This document shows, one piece after another, positions 1 through 7,140 of a stretch of DNA of 11,810 bases. Position numbers and translations under genes: made by a program. The DNA lies in assembly GCA_027623815.1 (NCBI GenBank), contig JAQBUV010000073.1:1-11810 (forward strand), written 5' to 3'. Every line of letters begins with the position of its first letter. Positions within the stretch are counted from its first letter, which is position 1. The stretch is from Casp-Chloro-G3 sp002816715 (lineage in GTDB: Bacteria > Chloroflexota > Dehalococcoidia > Lucifugimonadales > UBA3495). Below the pieces are notes generated by a model, which did no database searches, was not told the origin of the DNA, and saw only the letters and a program-made list of their open reading frames with translations.

Positions 1-54
1 CCGGGCGATCTGGTCGGGCGAAAAAGCCACGATTGGGTTGGTGATTTGATTCAC
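1..54 (-). CDS. Start of a further operon gene, cut by the window edge
   Basis: A GTG at 54-52 shares bases with the TGA stop (53-51) of the RsbW-like gene, giving the GTGA overlap typical of translationally coupled genes. It opens a frame of 18 codons to the left edge without a stop, reading V-N-Q-I-T-N-P-I-V-A-F-S-P-D-Q-I-A-R. There is no clear Shine-Dalgarno, which fits coupling to the upstream gene. Too little is present to assign a family. By position it should be another member of the partner-switching or polysaccharide operon. The alternative is that these bases are simply the 3' intergenic region; 18 open codons alone prove little. Confidence 0.5.
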   Translation of the reverse strand, partial: MNQITNPIVAFSPDQIAR

Positions 55-530
55 TGGGAGAATTTTTTGACCACCAGCCAATGGTTCTCGTCGTCATTGG
101 AACGCCAGTACTTCAGTTCGTCGGTGGCCGCCTGGATGATATGCATACCCCGGCCGCTTTCGGCCATTTGTGGAATATCCACAGCGGATGGCAAATTGGG
201 GCCGAGTTGGCCGTTCCAATAGATTCCCCGATCGGTGAATTCCCCGGTTACGCAATCGGTGTACAACGACAAATGGAAGTCAATCCAGCCTGGGCAATCC
301 GACCTCCCGTAGGCATGAGTAATTATGTTTGATATTATTTCGGCTGCGGCAGTAGTGAATAACATCTGCCACTGCTCGTTCAATGCCGAAGAGTAACCCT
401 GAGGCAATTTTCCCCAGAACTCTTCGAGGTACGCGTGAAAGCGCGTCAACTCTTCGGAAGTGGCGGTCAACCGGAGCGGAGGGAGCGCGACTACCGGATC
501 GGCTTTAATGCCCAGCTGCGGCCTCTTCAA
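51..530 (-). CDS. RsbW-like anti-sigma factor / serine kinase (HATPase)
   Basis: A 159-residue GHKL-fold ATPase of the RsbW/SpoIIAB type. Such proteins phosphorylate a STAS partner on Ser and bind either that partner or a sigma factor or other target. Visible motifs are the N-box E64-I-I-S-N68, the G1 box D100-R-G102 and the G2 glycine run G126-R-G128-M. Length is normal for the family. The start is TTG at 530, the first possible one after an in-frame stop about 28 bp upstream. It lies inside the STAS gene, giving a 26-base overlap, and no clear Shine-Dalgarno precedes it; a TTG at the E-E-L-T segment (about residue 28) is a less likely start because it would trim the first strand. The substrate is presumably the STAS protein encoded just upstream. 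The output target (sigma factor, or something linked to the glycosyltransferase) is not visible here. Confidence 0.88.
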   Translation of the reverse strand: MKRPQLGIKADPVVALPPLRLTATSEELTRFHAYLEEFWGKLPQGYSSALNEQWQMLFTTAAAEIISNIITHAYGRSDCPGWIDFHLSLYTDCVTGEFTDRGIYWNGQLGPNLPSAVDIPQMAESGRGMHIIQAATDELKYWRSNDDENHWLVVKKFSQ

Positions 531-840
531 TAGTCGCGTAAGGCCGTAGGACGGAGATCAGGGTGGTCAATTCCAACAAGGACAGCATCTGTTCTTGCGC
601 CCCGGCGAGCCGTAAGTCGCCGCCGCGCTGACGGGCCGCCTTGAGTCCGCCGACGATAGCGCCCAGGCCGGAGCTATCCACGAAAGACACTTCCGCCAGA
701 TACAGAATGACAACTGAAACGCCATCCTCCAACAACTTGGTAACTTGACCCTTAAAATTGGAGGCCGAAGCCAGATCCAATCTACCAGTCAGATGCAGGA
801 TGGCCAACCCATCGGTGCCGCGTTCAATCTTCGAATCCAT
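505..840 (-). CDS. STAS-domain anti-anti-sigma factor (RsbV/SpoIIAA-like)
   Basis: A 111-residue single STAS domain. The family acts as the switch element: unphosphorylated it sequesters the kinase, phosphorylated it releases it. The hallmark segment V54-D-S56-S57-G-L-G aligns with the SpoIIAA phosphorylation loop, so S56 is the predicted phospho-acceptor. The N-terminal strands and the G-R-L-D-L-A-S-A turn are also typical. The start is ATG at 840 with GAGGG four bases upstream. It lies 26 bp after the glycosyltransferase stop, and its own 3' end overlaps the kinase gene by 26 bases, so the two partners are likely made in a fixed ratio. The predicted phosphatase is the SpoIIE-type protein at the head of the operon. 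Confidence 0.92.
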   Translation of the reverse strand: MDSKIERGTDGLAILHLTGRLDLASASNFKGQVTKLLEDGVSVVILYLAEVSFVDSSGLGAIVGGLKAARQRGGDLRLAGAQEQMLSLLELTTLISVLRPYATIEEAAAGH

Positions 841-866
841 ATTCCCTCAAGGCAGAGCCTATCCCG

Positions 867-3089
867 TTAAACCCCTTGCGGAGTGGGGAGACCCAACCGA
901 TTTAGTTCCTCGACGCTGGTATCCGCGCTGTTAACAAATAGCAGCGCCCTGACTACCACGCTCAACAAGAGCAGACCGTAGGTAGCCCAGAAAACATTTG
1001 CTAAGACGGCGACCCCGTCCGGGCGCAGGCCAAGAGCCAGCCCCAGCAATCCATAGATGACGGCAACTATTAGCAGGAATATCAATACAACCTGTACCGT
1101 TACGAAACGAAACGATGCGCTCTTCACTCTAGTCTTGGGAGTGACTACGAAGCTCAAGGGCTGATGGAAATAAATGTTCTTCACTGCGCTGACGACCGCG
1201 TCGATCCAAATTGGGAAAAGGGCCATGTTAATTTGCTGGGCGCGATATCTGGGGAGTCCCCAGGCGTATAACGCGAAGACAACTTGGTTCACCACAAAGT
1301 AAGGGGCAAAACGTGAAAAAAAGGCGCCCGAATAGTCGGTGATTGGTGTCACTCCAAGGAAAAGGTAAAGCATAGGCGCCGCGAGGTAGACGACGGCGGC
1401 AAAGCCATAGAAATAGGACCAGATGGTGCTGAGGTAGGCCACACGTTGTCCTAGTCCCAAACCCCGTAGGGTAAGGGGGTTCTGAAGAAACAGAACCTGG
1501 ATCGTTCCCTGCGCCCAACGAAGGCGCTGTGCCATCAATGTCCCTAAATCTTCAGGAGCGAGTCCGACCGCCAGGATTTCCCGATGAAAAACCGACTTCC
1601 ATCCCAACGCATGTAGCCGCATGGCCGTGGCTAAATCTTCGGTTACGGAGTTGGTGGCCATGGGCATGATGGGCTGGGCCTGGTTCCATACGTCCAGGTC
1701 CAGGGACAGCAGGAGTTGCCGGATCATGCCCAAAGAACCCAATGGAGTCCACTCCCGAGAGGCCAACTGGCGACGGACCAAAGCTTGATCCCTCAGGTTT
1801 ATGGGCGTTGGCGATTCGGACGAAGTTTCGTACGAAGTTTCGCTCGAAGTTTCGTACGAAGTTTCACTCAATGCCGAAAGTTCCCTCAGTTCCGCTTCTA
1901 TTCCGGCCAAGTCTTGGTCCACCAACGGGCCACTGATACGCTCTACTTCTCGCTGTATTTCCCAGGTAATTTCCTGGAGAGAATCCCCGGAGCGCAACCT
2001 AGCGCGCGCCTGATTGAGCGCGATCCGCAGTTCCGCCAGCGCTCCGGCCAACTTGGGGTCGGGTTGCTTACCCAGAGCGGCTAGAGCGGCATCCACTAGC
2101 TGTTTTGAGGCAGCAAAGGCGCGTACCATACGGTTGCGCAGGTCTTTGACGTACTGACGCACGCCCAGTTGCAGCAACGCTTCCCGCCGCAGGATGCCAT
2201 TTGACCCACAAAAGAAGGCTGCCCCCCAGTTGTCTTTGCTCTGCTGTATGGGACCGTAGAATAAATTGGCCTGAGAGCCCAGCGGGTCGCCCTCTCGCAC
2301 GTTATAAAACCATTGCGGGGTCTGGACGAATGCTACATTGGGGTCTCTAAAGTAGCCAAGGGTTCGGTCAAGAATTTGCGGCAATGCCATCTGGTCGGCA
2401 TCAAGAATCAGGATAAACTCGCCCGAGGAATGCATCAGCGCATTGTTGACGTTACCGGCTTTGGCGTACCGCTCATGTCCTTGCCAGTCGGCGGTCCGGG
2501 TAACGTGTATGGCGCCTCCCTGTTCGGCGTATTCTTTCAACTGAAGCGAGTCGCCGTCGTCAAGCACATAGGTGGTGTGAGGATAGCTAATGTTGACCGC
2601 GGCCCGAATCGTCTCCTGAAGCAGCTCGACCGGTTCGTTGTACCGAGTGATAAAGACGTCCACGGTGAGTCCAGGTTCGACGGGAGAGGTATCCCGCCGC
2701 CGTAGCAACCACGATTCGATGCTAAAGAGCACCGTTCCCAAAAGACTGTAGGTTTCCGCCGCCAGCAGGATCAGGGCGAACGGCCAGTGGGCCCAATTAA
2801 TGCTGAACAGATATCGGTAACCGATATAGTTGAACGCAAAGGCAACGTTGATCAGGATGAAGATCCGCAATAACCAGAGTCGTGGTAAAGGCCACTCGCC
2901 AGGCGGTCCCGACGTAACCAGGCGGGTCAACAAACCGCGATGTACCGGCGGAGTTGGGATGGCCTCCATGTGCCCCAATGTCAGCGTGTGGTGGCGGTGC
3001 CAGAGACTGGCAGAAAACCCGACCACCATCAGTACGAATAGGCCCAATCCGACTGTGCCGACCAGTTGCCACGGTGCTTCAGTGGGCAT
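867..3089 (-). CDS. Cellulose-synthase-like membrane glycosyltransferase (GT2) with large insertion
   Basis: A 740-residue processive beta-glycosyltransferase of the BcsA type, predicted to polymerise a sugar from a nucleotide sugar and extrude it through its own membrane channel. N-terminal membrane segments lie at about 8-30, 72-95 and 102-125. The catalytic domain shows D177-D-G, D230-A-D, Q256-T-P-Q-W, F293-C-G-S-N, T483-E-D and Q521-R-L-R-W. Membrane helices follow at about 550-575, 590-612, 664-685 and 695-718. There is no C-terminal PilZ domain, so direct c-di-GMP control is not expected, and no BcsB-like partner is adjacent. Between FCGSN...L-Q-L-G (about 309) and TED (483), where BcsA has roughly a dozen residues, there are about 170 extra, mostly helical and charged, with a [SY]ETS repeat at 408-423. 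The start is ATG at 3089, 18 bp after the phosphatase stop, with a weak GGGA. The product could be cellulose or another beta-glucan; the sequence does not settle which. Confidence 0.9.
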   Translation of the reverse strand: MPTEAPWQLVGTVGLGLFVLMVVGFSASLWHRHHTLTLGHMEAIPTPPVHRGLLTRLVTSGPPGEWPLPRLWLLRIFILINVAFAFNYIGYRYLFSINWAHWPFALILLAAETYSLLGTVLFSIESWLLRRRDTSPVEPGLTVDVFITRYNEPVELLQETIRAAVNISYPHTTYVLDDGDSLQLKEYAEQGGAIHVTRTADWQGHERYAKAGNVNNALMHSSGEFILILDADQMALPQILDRTLGYFRDPNVAFVQTPQWFYNVREGDPLGSQANLFYGPIQQSKDNWGAAFFCGSNGILRREALLQLGVRQYVKDLRNRMVRAFAASKQLVDAALAALGKQPDPKLAGALAELRIALNQARARLRSGDSLQEITWEIQREVERISGPLVDQDLAGIEAELRELSALSETSYETSSETSYETSSESPTPINLRDQALVRRQLASREWTPLGSLGMIRQLLLSLDLDVWNQAQPIMPMATNSVTEDLATAMRLHALGWKSVFHREILAVGLAPEDLGTLMAQRLRWAQGTIQVLFLQNPLTLRGLGLGQRVAYLSTIWSYFYGFAAVVYLAAPMLYLFLGVTPITDYSGAFFSRFAPYFVVNQVVFALYAWGLPRYRAQQINMALFPIWIDAVVSAVKNIYFHQPLSFVVTPKTRVKSASFRFVTVQVVLIFLLIVAVIYGLLGLALGLRPDGVAVLANVFWATYGLLLLSVVVRALLFVNSADTSVEELNRLGLPTPQGV
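1821..1868 (+). repeat. Four tandem 12-bp repeats inside the glycosyltransferase gene
   Basis: Four units starting cgaagttt at 1821, 1833, 1845 and 1857. They form two 24-bp copies differing at one base. Each copy contains the perfect palindrome ttcgtacgaa (1827-1836 and 1851-1860). The unit is a multiple of three, so the frame is kept; it encodes alternating S-E-T-S and Y-E-T-S (residues 408-423). Such a tract can gain or lose units by slippage without breaking the protein. Confidence 0.95.
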
Positions 3090-3107
3090 TATGATCCCGT
3101 ACTGAAT

Positions 3108-4826
3108 TCAATTCTGGGCCTTCACATTGCTATTGGATCGATGTTGTACCACTACCAGTGTCAAGTCGTCCTCAAGTGGATTTGCCGGGCAGGTCTGGTT
3201 CAGTACGTACTCGGCAATGGCCTTCGCATCAGAGCATTGGAGAATGCCCGACAACTCGGTCGAAGGCTCCTTGAAAACCTGGGAGTAGCCTTCCATCAAG
3301 CCATCGGTGAAAAGCAACAGAGCGTCCCCCTGCCCCAATGTTATGATGCCTTCCTGGAATGTCTGATTTTGGTTCATACCTAGGGGAGGATTGCGGACTT
3401 CCAGACGGTCGAATGACCCGTCGGCCCGTACCACCAGCGCCAGGCCGTGACCCGCGTCGGCGTAGCGGATCTCATCTCGATCAAGATCAAGCTGACAGTA
3501 GACCAGGGTGGCGAAGCTGCCGGCCCGGTCCAGGTCTCCGCCGATAGCGGTGTCGATTTGCCGCAATACGGCAGCGGGGCCTTCTGACGCGTTGGTGGCG
3601 CGAACAGTCGCCCTGATCATCGCCAGGAGCAGTGCGGCTGACACCCCTTTCCCCATCACGTCACAGATGACGAAGGATAATATCCGTTCGTCATCAAGCT
3701 TTTGCCAATCGTAAAAATCACCCCCTACTTCGCGGGCGGGCAGGCAGAGGGCATGAAAGTCGTAGTCCTTCAGTGACGGTAGAGCTTCGGGGAGAAGGCC
3801 GGTCTGGATATCTGCTGCCCGGGACAACTCGGCCGCACGCTCTTCCTCGGCGGCGCGCGCCTGAGTAACGTCACGAAATACTATCACCACGCCTTGGGCT
3901 GTCCCATGCTCGATAACCGGGGTAGTCACATACTCGATTGGGAAGGACGTGCCGTCTTTGCGCCAGAAAACATCATCGCTGGTTTGAATTGCCTTCCCGT
4001 ACAGTAGCGTTTGGGAGATGGGGCATTCTTCTGTGGGGTAGGTTGAACCATCGGAATGGGAATGATGAATGAGCGGGTGGCAGGACTCGCCGATCAATTC
4101 GTCGGGACCGTACCCAAGCATCAGCGCTGCCGCGCGGTTGACAAAGGTTGTATTTCCTTGTGGATCGATACCGAAAATTCCGTCGCCTGCCGACTCCAAT
4201 ATCAACTCGTTGTGGCGACTAAGCTGGATTAGTTTTTGCTCGGCAAGCTTGCGCTCGGCAATCTGGTTTTCCAGATTTTGGTTGGAATTCTTTAACTCCT
4301 TGACCCTTTCTTCAACCTTTATTTCCAGGTCAGCATTAATCGACTCGATCTTTTGTAAATGGAGGACTTCCTGATCTCGCAGTTGCTTCTTCTCAAGGCA
4401 GGCATCTACCCGGGCGTTCAACAATATTGGCTTGACCGGTTTAGTCAGATAGTCCTCGGCACCCATCTCAATGCACCTGGCCGCATTATCAACGTCAGCC
4501 AATCCAGTCAGCATAATGACTGGGATGTGACGTAGTGAGTCGTCGGACTTTAACTGCTCCAGTACCTGGTACCCGTCCATATCCGGCATCATGATGTCGA
4601 GCAGTATCAAGTCGAAACTGGCTGACTTGACGATTTTCATCGCCTCGTAACCACTGCTTACGCCAAGCGCAATATGGCCCAGGTCTTTCAATCTATGGCT
4701 GAGCATGTCTCGAATTGGGCCATCGTCGTCTACCACCAGCAACATGCCGCTGCGGCGGTTTGAAGCCGGGGCAGTGGAGTCTTCCGTTGGAGGTTTTAGG
4801 TATGGGGGTGAATATTCCTTGAACAT
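3108..4826 (-). CDS. Response regulator with PAS and SpoIIE/PP2C phosphatase output (RsbU/RsbP-like)
   Basis: A 572-residue cytoplasmic protein. Residues 27-145 are a receiver domain with acidic D33-D35, phospho-acceptor D77, T107 and K129. Residues about 145-205 are a charged heptad-like coiled coil. Residues about 205-322 are a PAS domain (FRDVTQ end motif at 317-322). Residues about 335-565 are a PP2C-type SpoIIE phosphatase with metal-site acids in G368-G-D370-F-Y-D373, C-D389-V-M-G-K-G, D457-A-G-H, F-T-D508-G and D553-D-L-T. The expected role is to dephosphorylate the STAS protein of the same operon when phosphorylated by an unlinked histidine kinase and/or when the PAS domain senses its signal. 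The start is ATG at 4826; a GGAG lies about 20 bp upstream, too far to be ideal. The stop of a small upstream frame lies 3 bp before it, which suggests coupling. No transmembrane segments are seen. Confidence 0.93.
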   Translation of the reverse strand: MFKEYSPPYLKPPTEDSTAPASNRRSGMLLVVDDDGPIRDMLSHRLKDLGHIALGVSSGYEAMKIVKSASFDLILLDIMMPDMDGYQVLEQLKSDDSLRHIPVIMLTGLADVDNAARCIEMGAEDYLTKPVKPILLNARVDACLEKKQLRDQEVLHLQKIESINADLEIKVEERVKELKNSNQNLENQIAERKLAEQKLIQLSRHNELILESAGDGIFGIDPQGNTTFVNRAAALMLGYGPDELIGESCHPLIHHSHSDGSTYPTEECPISQTLLYGKAIQTSDDVFWRKDGTSFPIEYVTTPVIEHGTAQGVVIVFRDVTQARAAEEERAAELSRAADIQTGLLPEALPSLKDYDFHALCLPAREVGGDFYDWQKLDDERILSFVICDVMGKGVSAALLLAMIRATVRATNASEGPAAVLRQIDTAIGGDLDRAGSFATLVYCQLDLDRDEIRYADAGHGLALVVRADGSFDRLEVRNPPLGMNQNQTFQEGIITLGQGDALLLFTDGLMEGYSQVFKEPSTELSGILQCSDAKAIAEYVLNQTCPANPLEDDLTLVVVQHRSNSNVKAQN

Positions 4827-4829
4827 TTA

Positions 4830-5078
4830 CTAGCTGCTTACGTGCTCCATTAGAATTCGCCCTTCTACCTGAACCGGGATATTAGGAGGCAACGTACCTA
4901 CCAAATCGTCCAGCCCCCAGCGAGGGAAATCAGTCTGGAGATTTAGAATCAGTTCTCGCTGCAAGTAGGACTCAGCTACGAATTTCCCCAATCTGGCACA
5001 AGACGAATTTAAGTCACCAAGGCTAACAAGAAGCCTTATGCGATCAGGGTCTTACCGGTCAATCTTAATAGAGAGCAC
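4830..5078 (-). pseudogene. Small upstream reading frame interrupted by one stop codon
   Basis: Reading toward the phosphatase, the frame ending at TAG 4832-4830 is open for 73 codons back to a TAA at 5054-5052 and has protein-like content: D-P-D-R-I-R-L-L-V-S-L-G-D-L near its start and L-D-D-L-V-G-T-L-P-P-N-I-P-V-Q-V-E-G further on. No ATG or GTG lies in the first 20 codons of the open part; the first usable start is TTG at 4991. In the same frame, eight codons before the TAA, a GTG at 5078 begins V-L-S-I-K-I-D-R. One C-to-T change (CAA to TAA) would turn an intact gene of about 82 codons into what is seen. The 3-bp distance to the phosphatase ATG supports a once functional leading gene of the operon. 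I do not recognise the family. It could also be a short TTG-started protein of 54 residues, or a sequencing error. Confidence 0.4.
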
Positions 5079-5196
5079 CTGACTTTGGCGATGGTGTCAA
5101 CACCTGTAGTGTAGGGTGCAGGGTCTTTTGGTTGTGCTGCTGTGGCCCTCCCCAGACCCAGACTTACGTCTCAGCCACTCATCTCGGAGATTGAGA

Positions 5197-5224
5197 GGGG
5201 CCGGGGTGGGGGGGAATCGTTGGG
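5197..5224 (+). other. G-quadruplex-type sequence
   Basis: On the plus strand four G runs (4, 4, 7 and 3 long) are separated by loops of 2, 1 and 7 bases (GGGG cc GGGG t GGGGGGG aatcgtt GGG). This satisfies the usual G3+N1-7 pattern. It is non-coding and upstream of the partner-switching operon, on the template strand for that operon. Formation and function are not shown by sequence alone. Confidence 0.55.
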
Positions 5225-5478
5225 AGGATGTTGCCTAACCCAGCCAATATAACTCGGGAAAACTGAAGAATCCTGGGTAGAGGTAGCGGCTATATTTTTG
5301 TTTGAGGCGAGTAGGTATTGTTCGAGGGGTTTCCCCAAATAGCTTGGTCCAAAGCATAAGTACGCTGTTTTGGCGGATAGCCAGGAAAGAAGCGGACATT
5401 TTGACATGTCGTGTAGTTAATGCCCGCCATTGTTTGAGGTGGAGAAAGGCATTTCCAACAAGTGGCGTTATCTATCTA

Positions 5479-5496
5479 GACTGTCGATAGACAGTC
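5479..5496. repeat. Perfect 7-bp inverted repeat, GATA loop
   Basis: GACTGTC, gata, GACAGTC. A perfect 7-bp stem with a 4-base loop in non-coding DNA. It is not followed by a T run on either strand, so an intrinsic terminator is unlikely. A protein-binding operator or a structural remnant are possible; no partner gene is evident. Confidence 0.5.
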
Positions 5497-5534
5497 GGCC
5501 GTAAAGCTGAACATAACTTACATAGTATCAAGCT

Positions 5535-5562
5535 AAAAACGCGATTCTACACTCTGCTCGCG
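5535..5562 (-). terminator. Candidate intrinsic terminator of the GMC oxidoreductase gene
   Basis: Read on the minus strand, a CGCGA/TCGCG stem with a 13-base loop is followed directly by TTTTT, about 45 bp after the GMC stop codon. The T run is good, but the stem is only 5 bp and the loop is long, so the call is tentative. Confidence 0.4.
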
Positions 5563-5607
5563 GTCAAAATCGAACGCCAACGGTAAGGTGTGCGCTTGCC
5601 AGACCAA

Positions 5608-7140
5608 TTATTTCATCCAGTCGGCAACCCGCTCCGCAATCATTATAGTGGTGGCGTTGGTGTTAGCCCGCACGCAGTCGGGGAGCACGGACACGTCGAC
5701 TACCCGAAGGTTTTCCAGGCCTTTAACCCGGCAGTATTGATCCACCACGGCCAATGGGTCCGAGTCTGGCCCCATTTTGCAGGTCCCGGAGATATGTTGG
5801 GTGGTCGTGACATTGCGCAGGAGCCATTGGTCCAGCGCATCTTCGGACTCCAGGTCTTTGGGCGTTGGACTGATGCACTCTTCAACAAACTTCTGGTACT
5901 CCGGGTTCTCTAGTAACTTGAGGCACAGCTTGACTCCTTCCCTGAGCCGCTCCCGGTCCCACGGTTCCTCCAAGTAGCGGAAGTTGAGATGGGGTTGGAC
6001 TTGAGGGTCAGTGGAAGTCAGCTTCAGCTCGCCAGCGCCCAGGGCCAGTTCAATAATGCAGGTAAATCGTATGCCCTCGCCTTCCAGGGGATCGCCACCC
6101 ATCGGTGAAGAAAAGGAAGACTGCAAAATCTGCATGTCGTTGCGATCTTTGGAGCCATCAGCGGTGTAGCGGAGGGCCAGTTGAGTTCTGGGGGCTTCCG
6201 GGTCCAGCGGAAAGTCTTTGCTCACCCGCACCGGAATCCTTACGTTGGGATGGTCCCGCAGGTTCTGGCCAACGCCCGGCAACTCATGGTGTACCGTTAT
6301 CCCCATCTCGTTGAGATGATCGGCAGGCCCAACCCCGGAAAGCAGCAATAGCTGGGGCGATCCAACGGCCCCTCCGCAAAGCAGCAGGTCTTCAGCTTCT
6401 ACGGTAAAGACTTCTCCGTCGCTTTCTACTTCAACTCCTACCGCCTTCTTGCCCTGGAACAGGATGCGCCGGACATTCACACTGGACCGGACGGTCAAAT
6501 TCAGGCGGTGCCGCACTGGATTGAGGTAGGTCAATGAGGTGCTCATACGGACACCTTCGGGATTGTTCATGGGGATTGGCCCGACGCCCCCAGATTCCGG
6601 GTGGTTCATGTCCGGGTCTTCCGGGTATCCTTCGGCCAGGCAGGCTTGATGAAAGGCCACTTGAGCGGGCAGCCAGGTTTCCCTCTTGTGGCGACGGACC
6701 GGAATTGGCCCGTCGAAGCCGTGAAAGTCGTCCTTAATATCGGTGTCGGTTTCCGCCTTCCTGAAGTAAGGCAAAGTCTTGATATAGGCCCACTCATCAT
6801 TGCCCCAAGAGGCCCAATTATCGTAGTCCTCAGGAACGCCCCTCAGGAATACCTGGCCGTTGATGGCGCTGGAGCCGCCCACCACGCGTCCTCGGGGGAC
6901 GGGCATCGGAGCTTCTTGCTCGGGAGTCGCGGTGCCATTGAACGACCAGTTATGAGGCGCACCTATCGCGGAGGCCACCTGGTTGTAGCCGTATTTCAAA
7001 TCATCAGGATATTGATCAAACTCCGGGTAATCTGGCCCGGCCTCCAGCAGTAGCACCGAGCGGTTGGGATTCTCAGACAAGCGGGTTGCCAGCACGCAAC
7101 CGGCAGAACCGGCGCCAACTATGACTACATCGTATTTCAT
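5608..7140 (-). CDS. GMC-family FAD-dependent oxidoreductase (choline/alcohol dehydrogenase-like)
   Basis: A 510-residue glucose-methanol-choline family flavoenzyme that oxidises a primary alcohol or similar C-OH group to the carbonyl using FAD. The N-terminal Rossmann motif G9-A-G11-S-A-G14 ends in the ribose-binding E33. GMC signature 1 is at 84-101 (G-R-V-V-G-G-S-S-A-I-N-G) and signature 2 at 257-271 (G-A-V-G-S-P-Q-L-L-L-L-S-G). The catalytic pair is H449 (T-Q-H-I-S-G-T) and N495 (N-T-N-A), the His/Asn arrangement of choline dehydrogenases rather than the His/His of glucose oxidase. There is no signal peptide and the length is slightly below the usual 530-560. ATG at 7140 is preceded by AGGAG (7152-7148) with a 7-bp gap. 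The substrate cannot be named: family members from environmental bacteria act on choline, polyethylene glycol, aliphatic and aromatic alcohols. It lies downstream of the flavin monooxygenase with a 348-bp gap. Confidence 0.93.
   Translation of the reverse strand: MKYDVVIVGAGSAGCVLATRLSENPNRSVLLLEAGPDYPEFDQYPDDLKYGYNQVASAIGAPHNWSFNGTATPEQEAPMPVPRGRVVGGSSAINGQVFLRGVPEDYDNWASWGNDEWAYIKTLPYFRKAETDTDIKDDFHGFDGPIPVRRHKRETWLPAQVAFHQACLAEGYPEDPDMNHPESGGVGPIPMNNPEGVRMSTSLTYLNPVRHRLNLTVRSSVNVRRILFQGKKAVGVEVESDGEVFTVEAEDLLLCGGAVGSPQLLLLSGVGPADHLNEMGITVHHELPGVGQNLRDHPNVRIPVRVSKDFPLDPEAPRTQLALRYTADGSKDRNDMQILQSSFSSPMGGDPLEGEGIRFTCIIELALGAGELKLTSTDPQVQPHLNFRYLEEPWDRERLREGVKLCLKLLENPEYQKFVEECISPTPKDLESEDALDQWLLRNVTTTQHISGTCKMGPDSDPLAVVDQYCRVKGLENLRVVDVSVLPDCVRANTNATTIMIAERVADWMK

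Larger units (their letters stand above)
5079..5607. other. Intergenic stretch of about 530 bp with no supported gene
   Basis: This separates the 5' end of the partner-switching operon (minus) from the 3' end of the GMC oxidoreductase gene (minus), so it should hold the operon promoter and a terminator. I see a TTGACA at about 5107-5102 on the minus strand, but no -10 box at a proper distance. It also holds a G-rich run (5197-5224), a perfect hairpin (5479-5496), a terminator-like hairpin (5535-5562) and a loose inverted repeat GGGTCT/AGACCC (5121-5126, 5154-5159). Short open frames here lack ribosome sites and protein-like composition. Confidence 0.6.

Noticed and set aside
5052..5054. Recoding of the TAA in the small upstream frame, by analogy with the UGA in the selenoprotein
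   Set aside because: TAA is not used for selenocysteine or pyrrolysine in bacteria, and no redox motif surrounds it. A mutation or a shorter gene is simpler.
5171..5407. Minus-strand frame of 78 codons in the intergenic region
   Set aside because: No ribosome site before its ATG, unusual composition ending in a Pro/Ser-rich stretch that merely reflects the G run, and no family resemblance.
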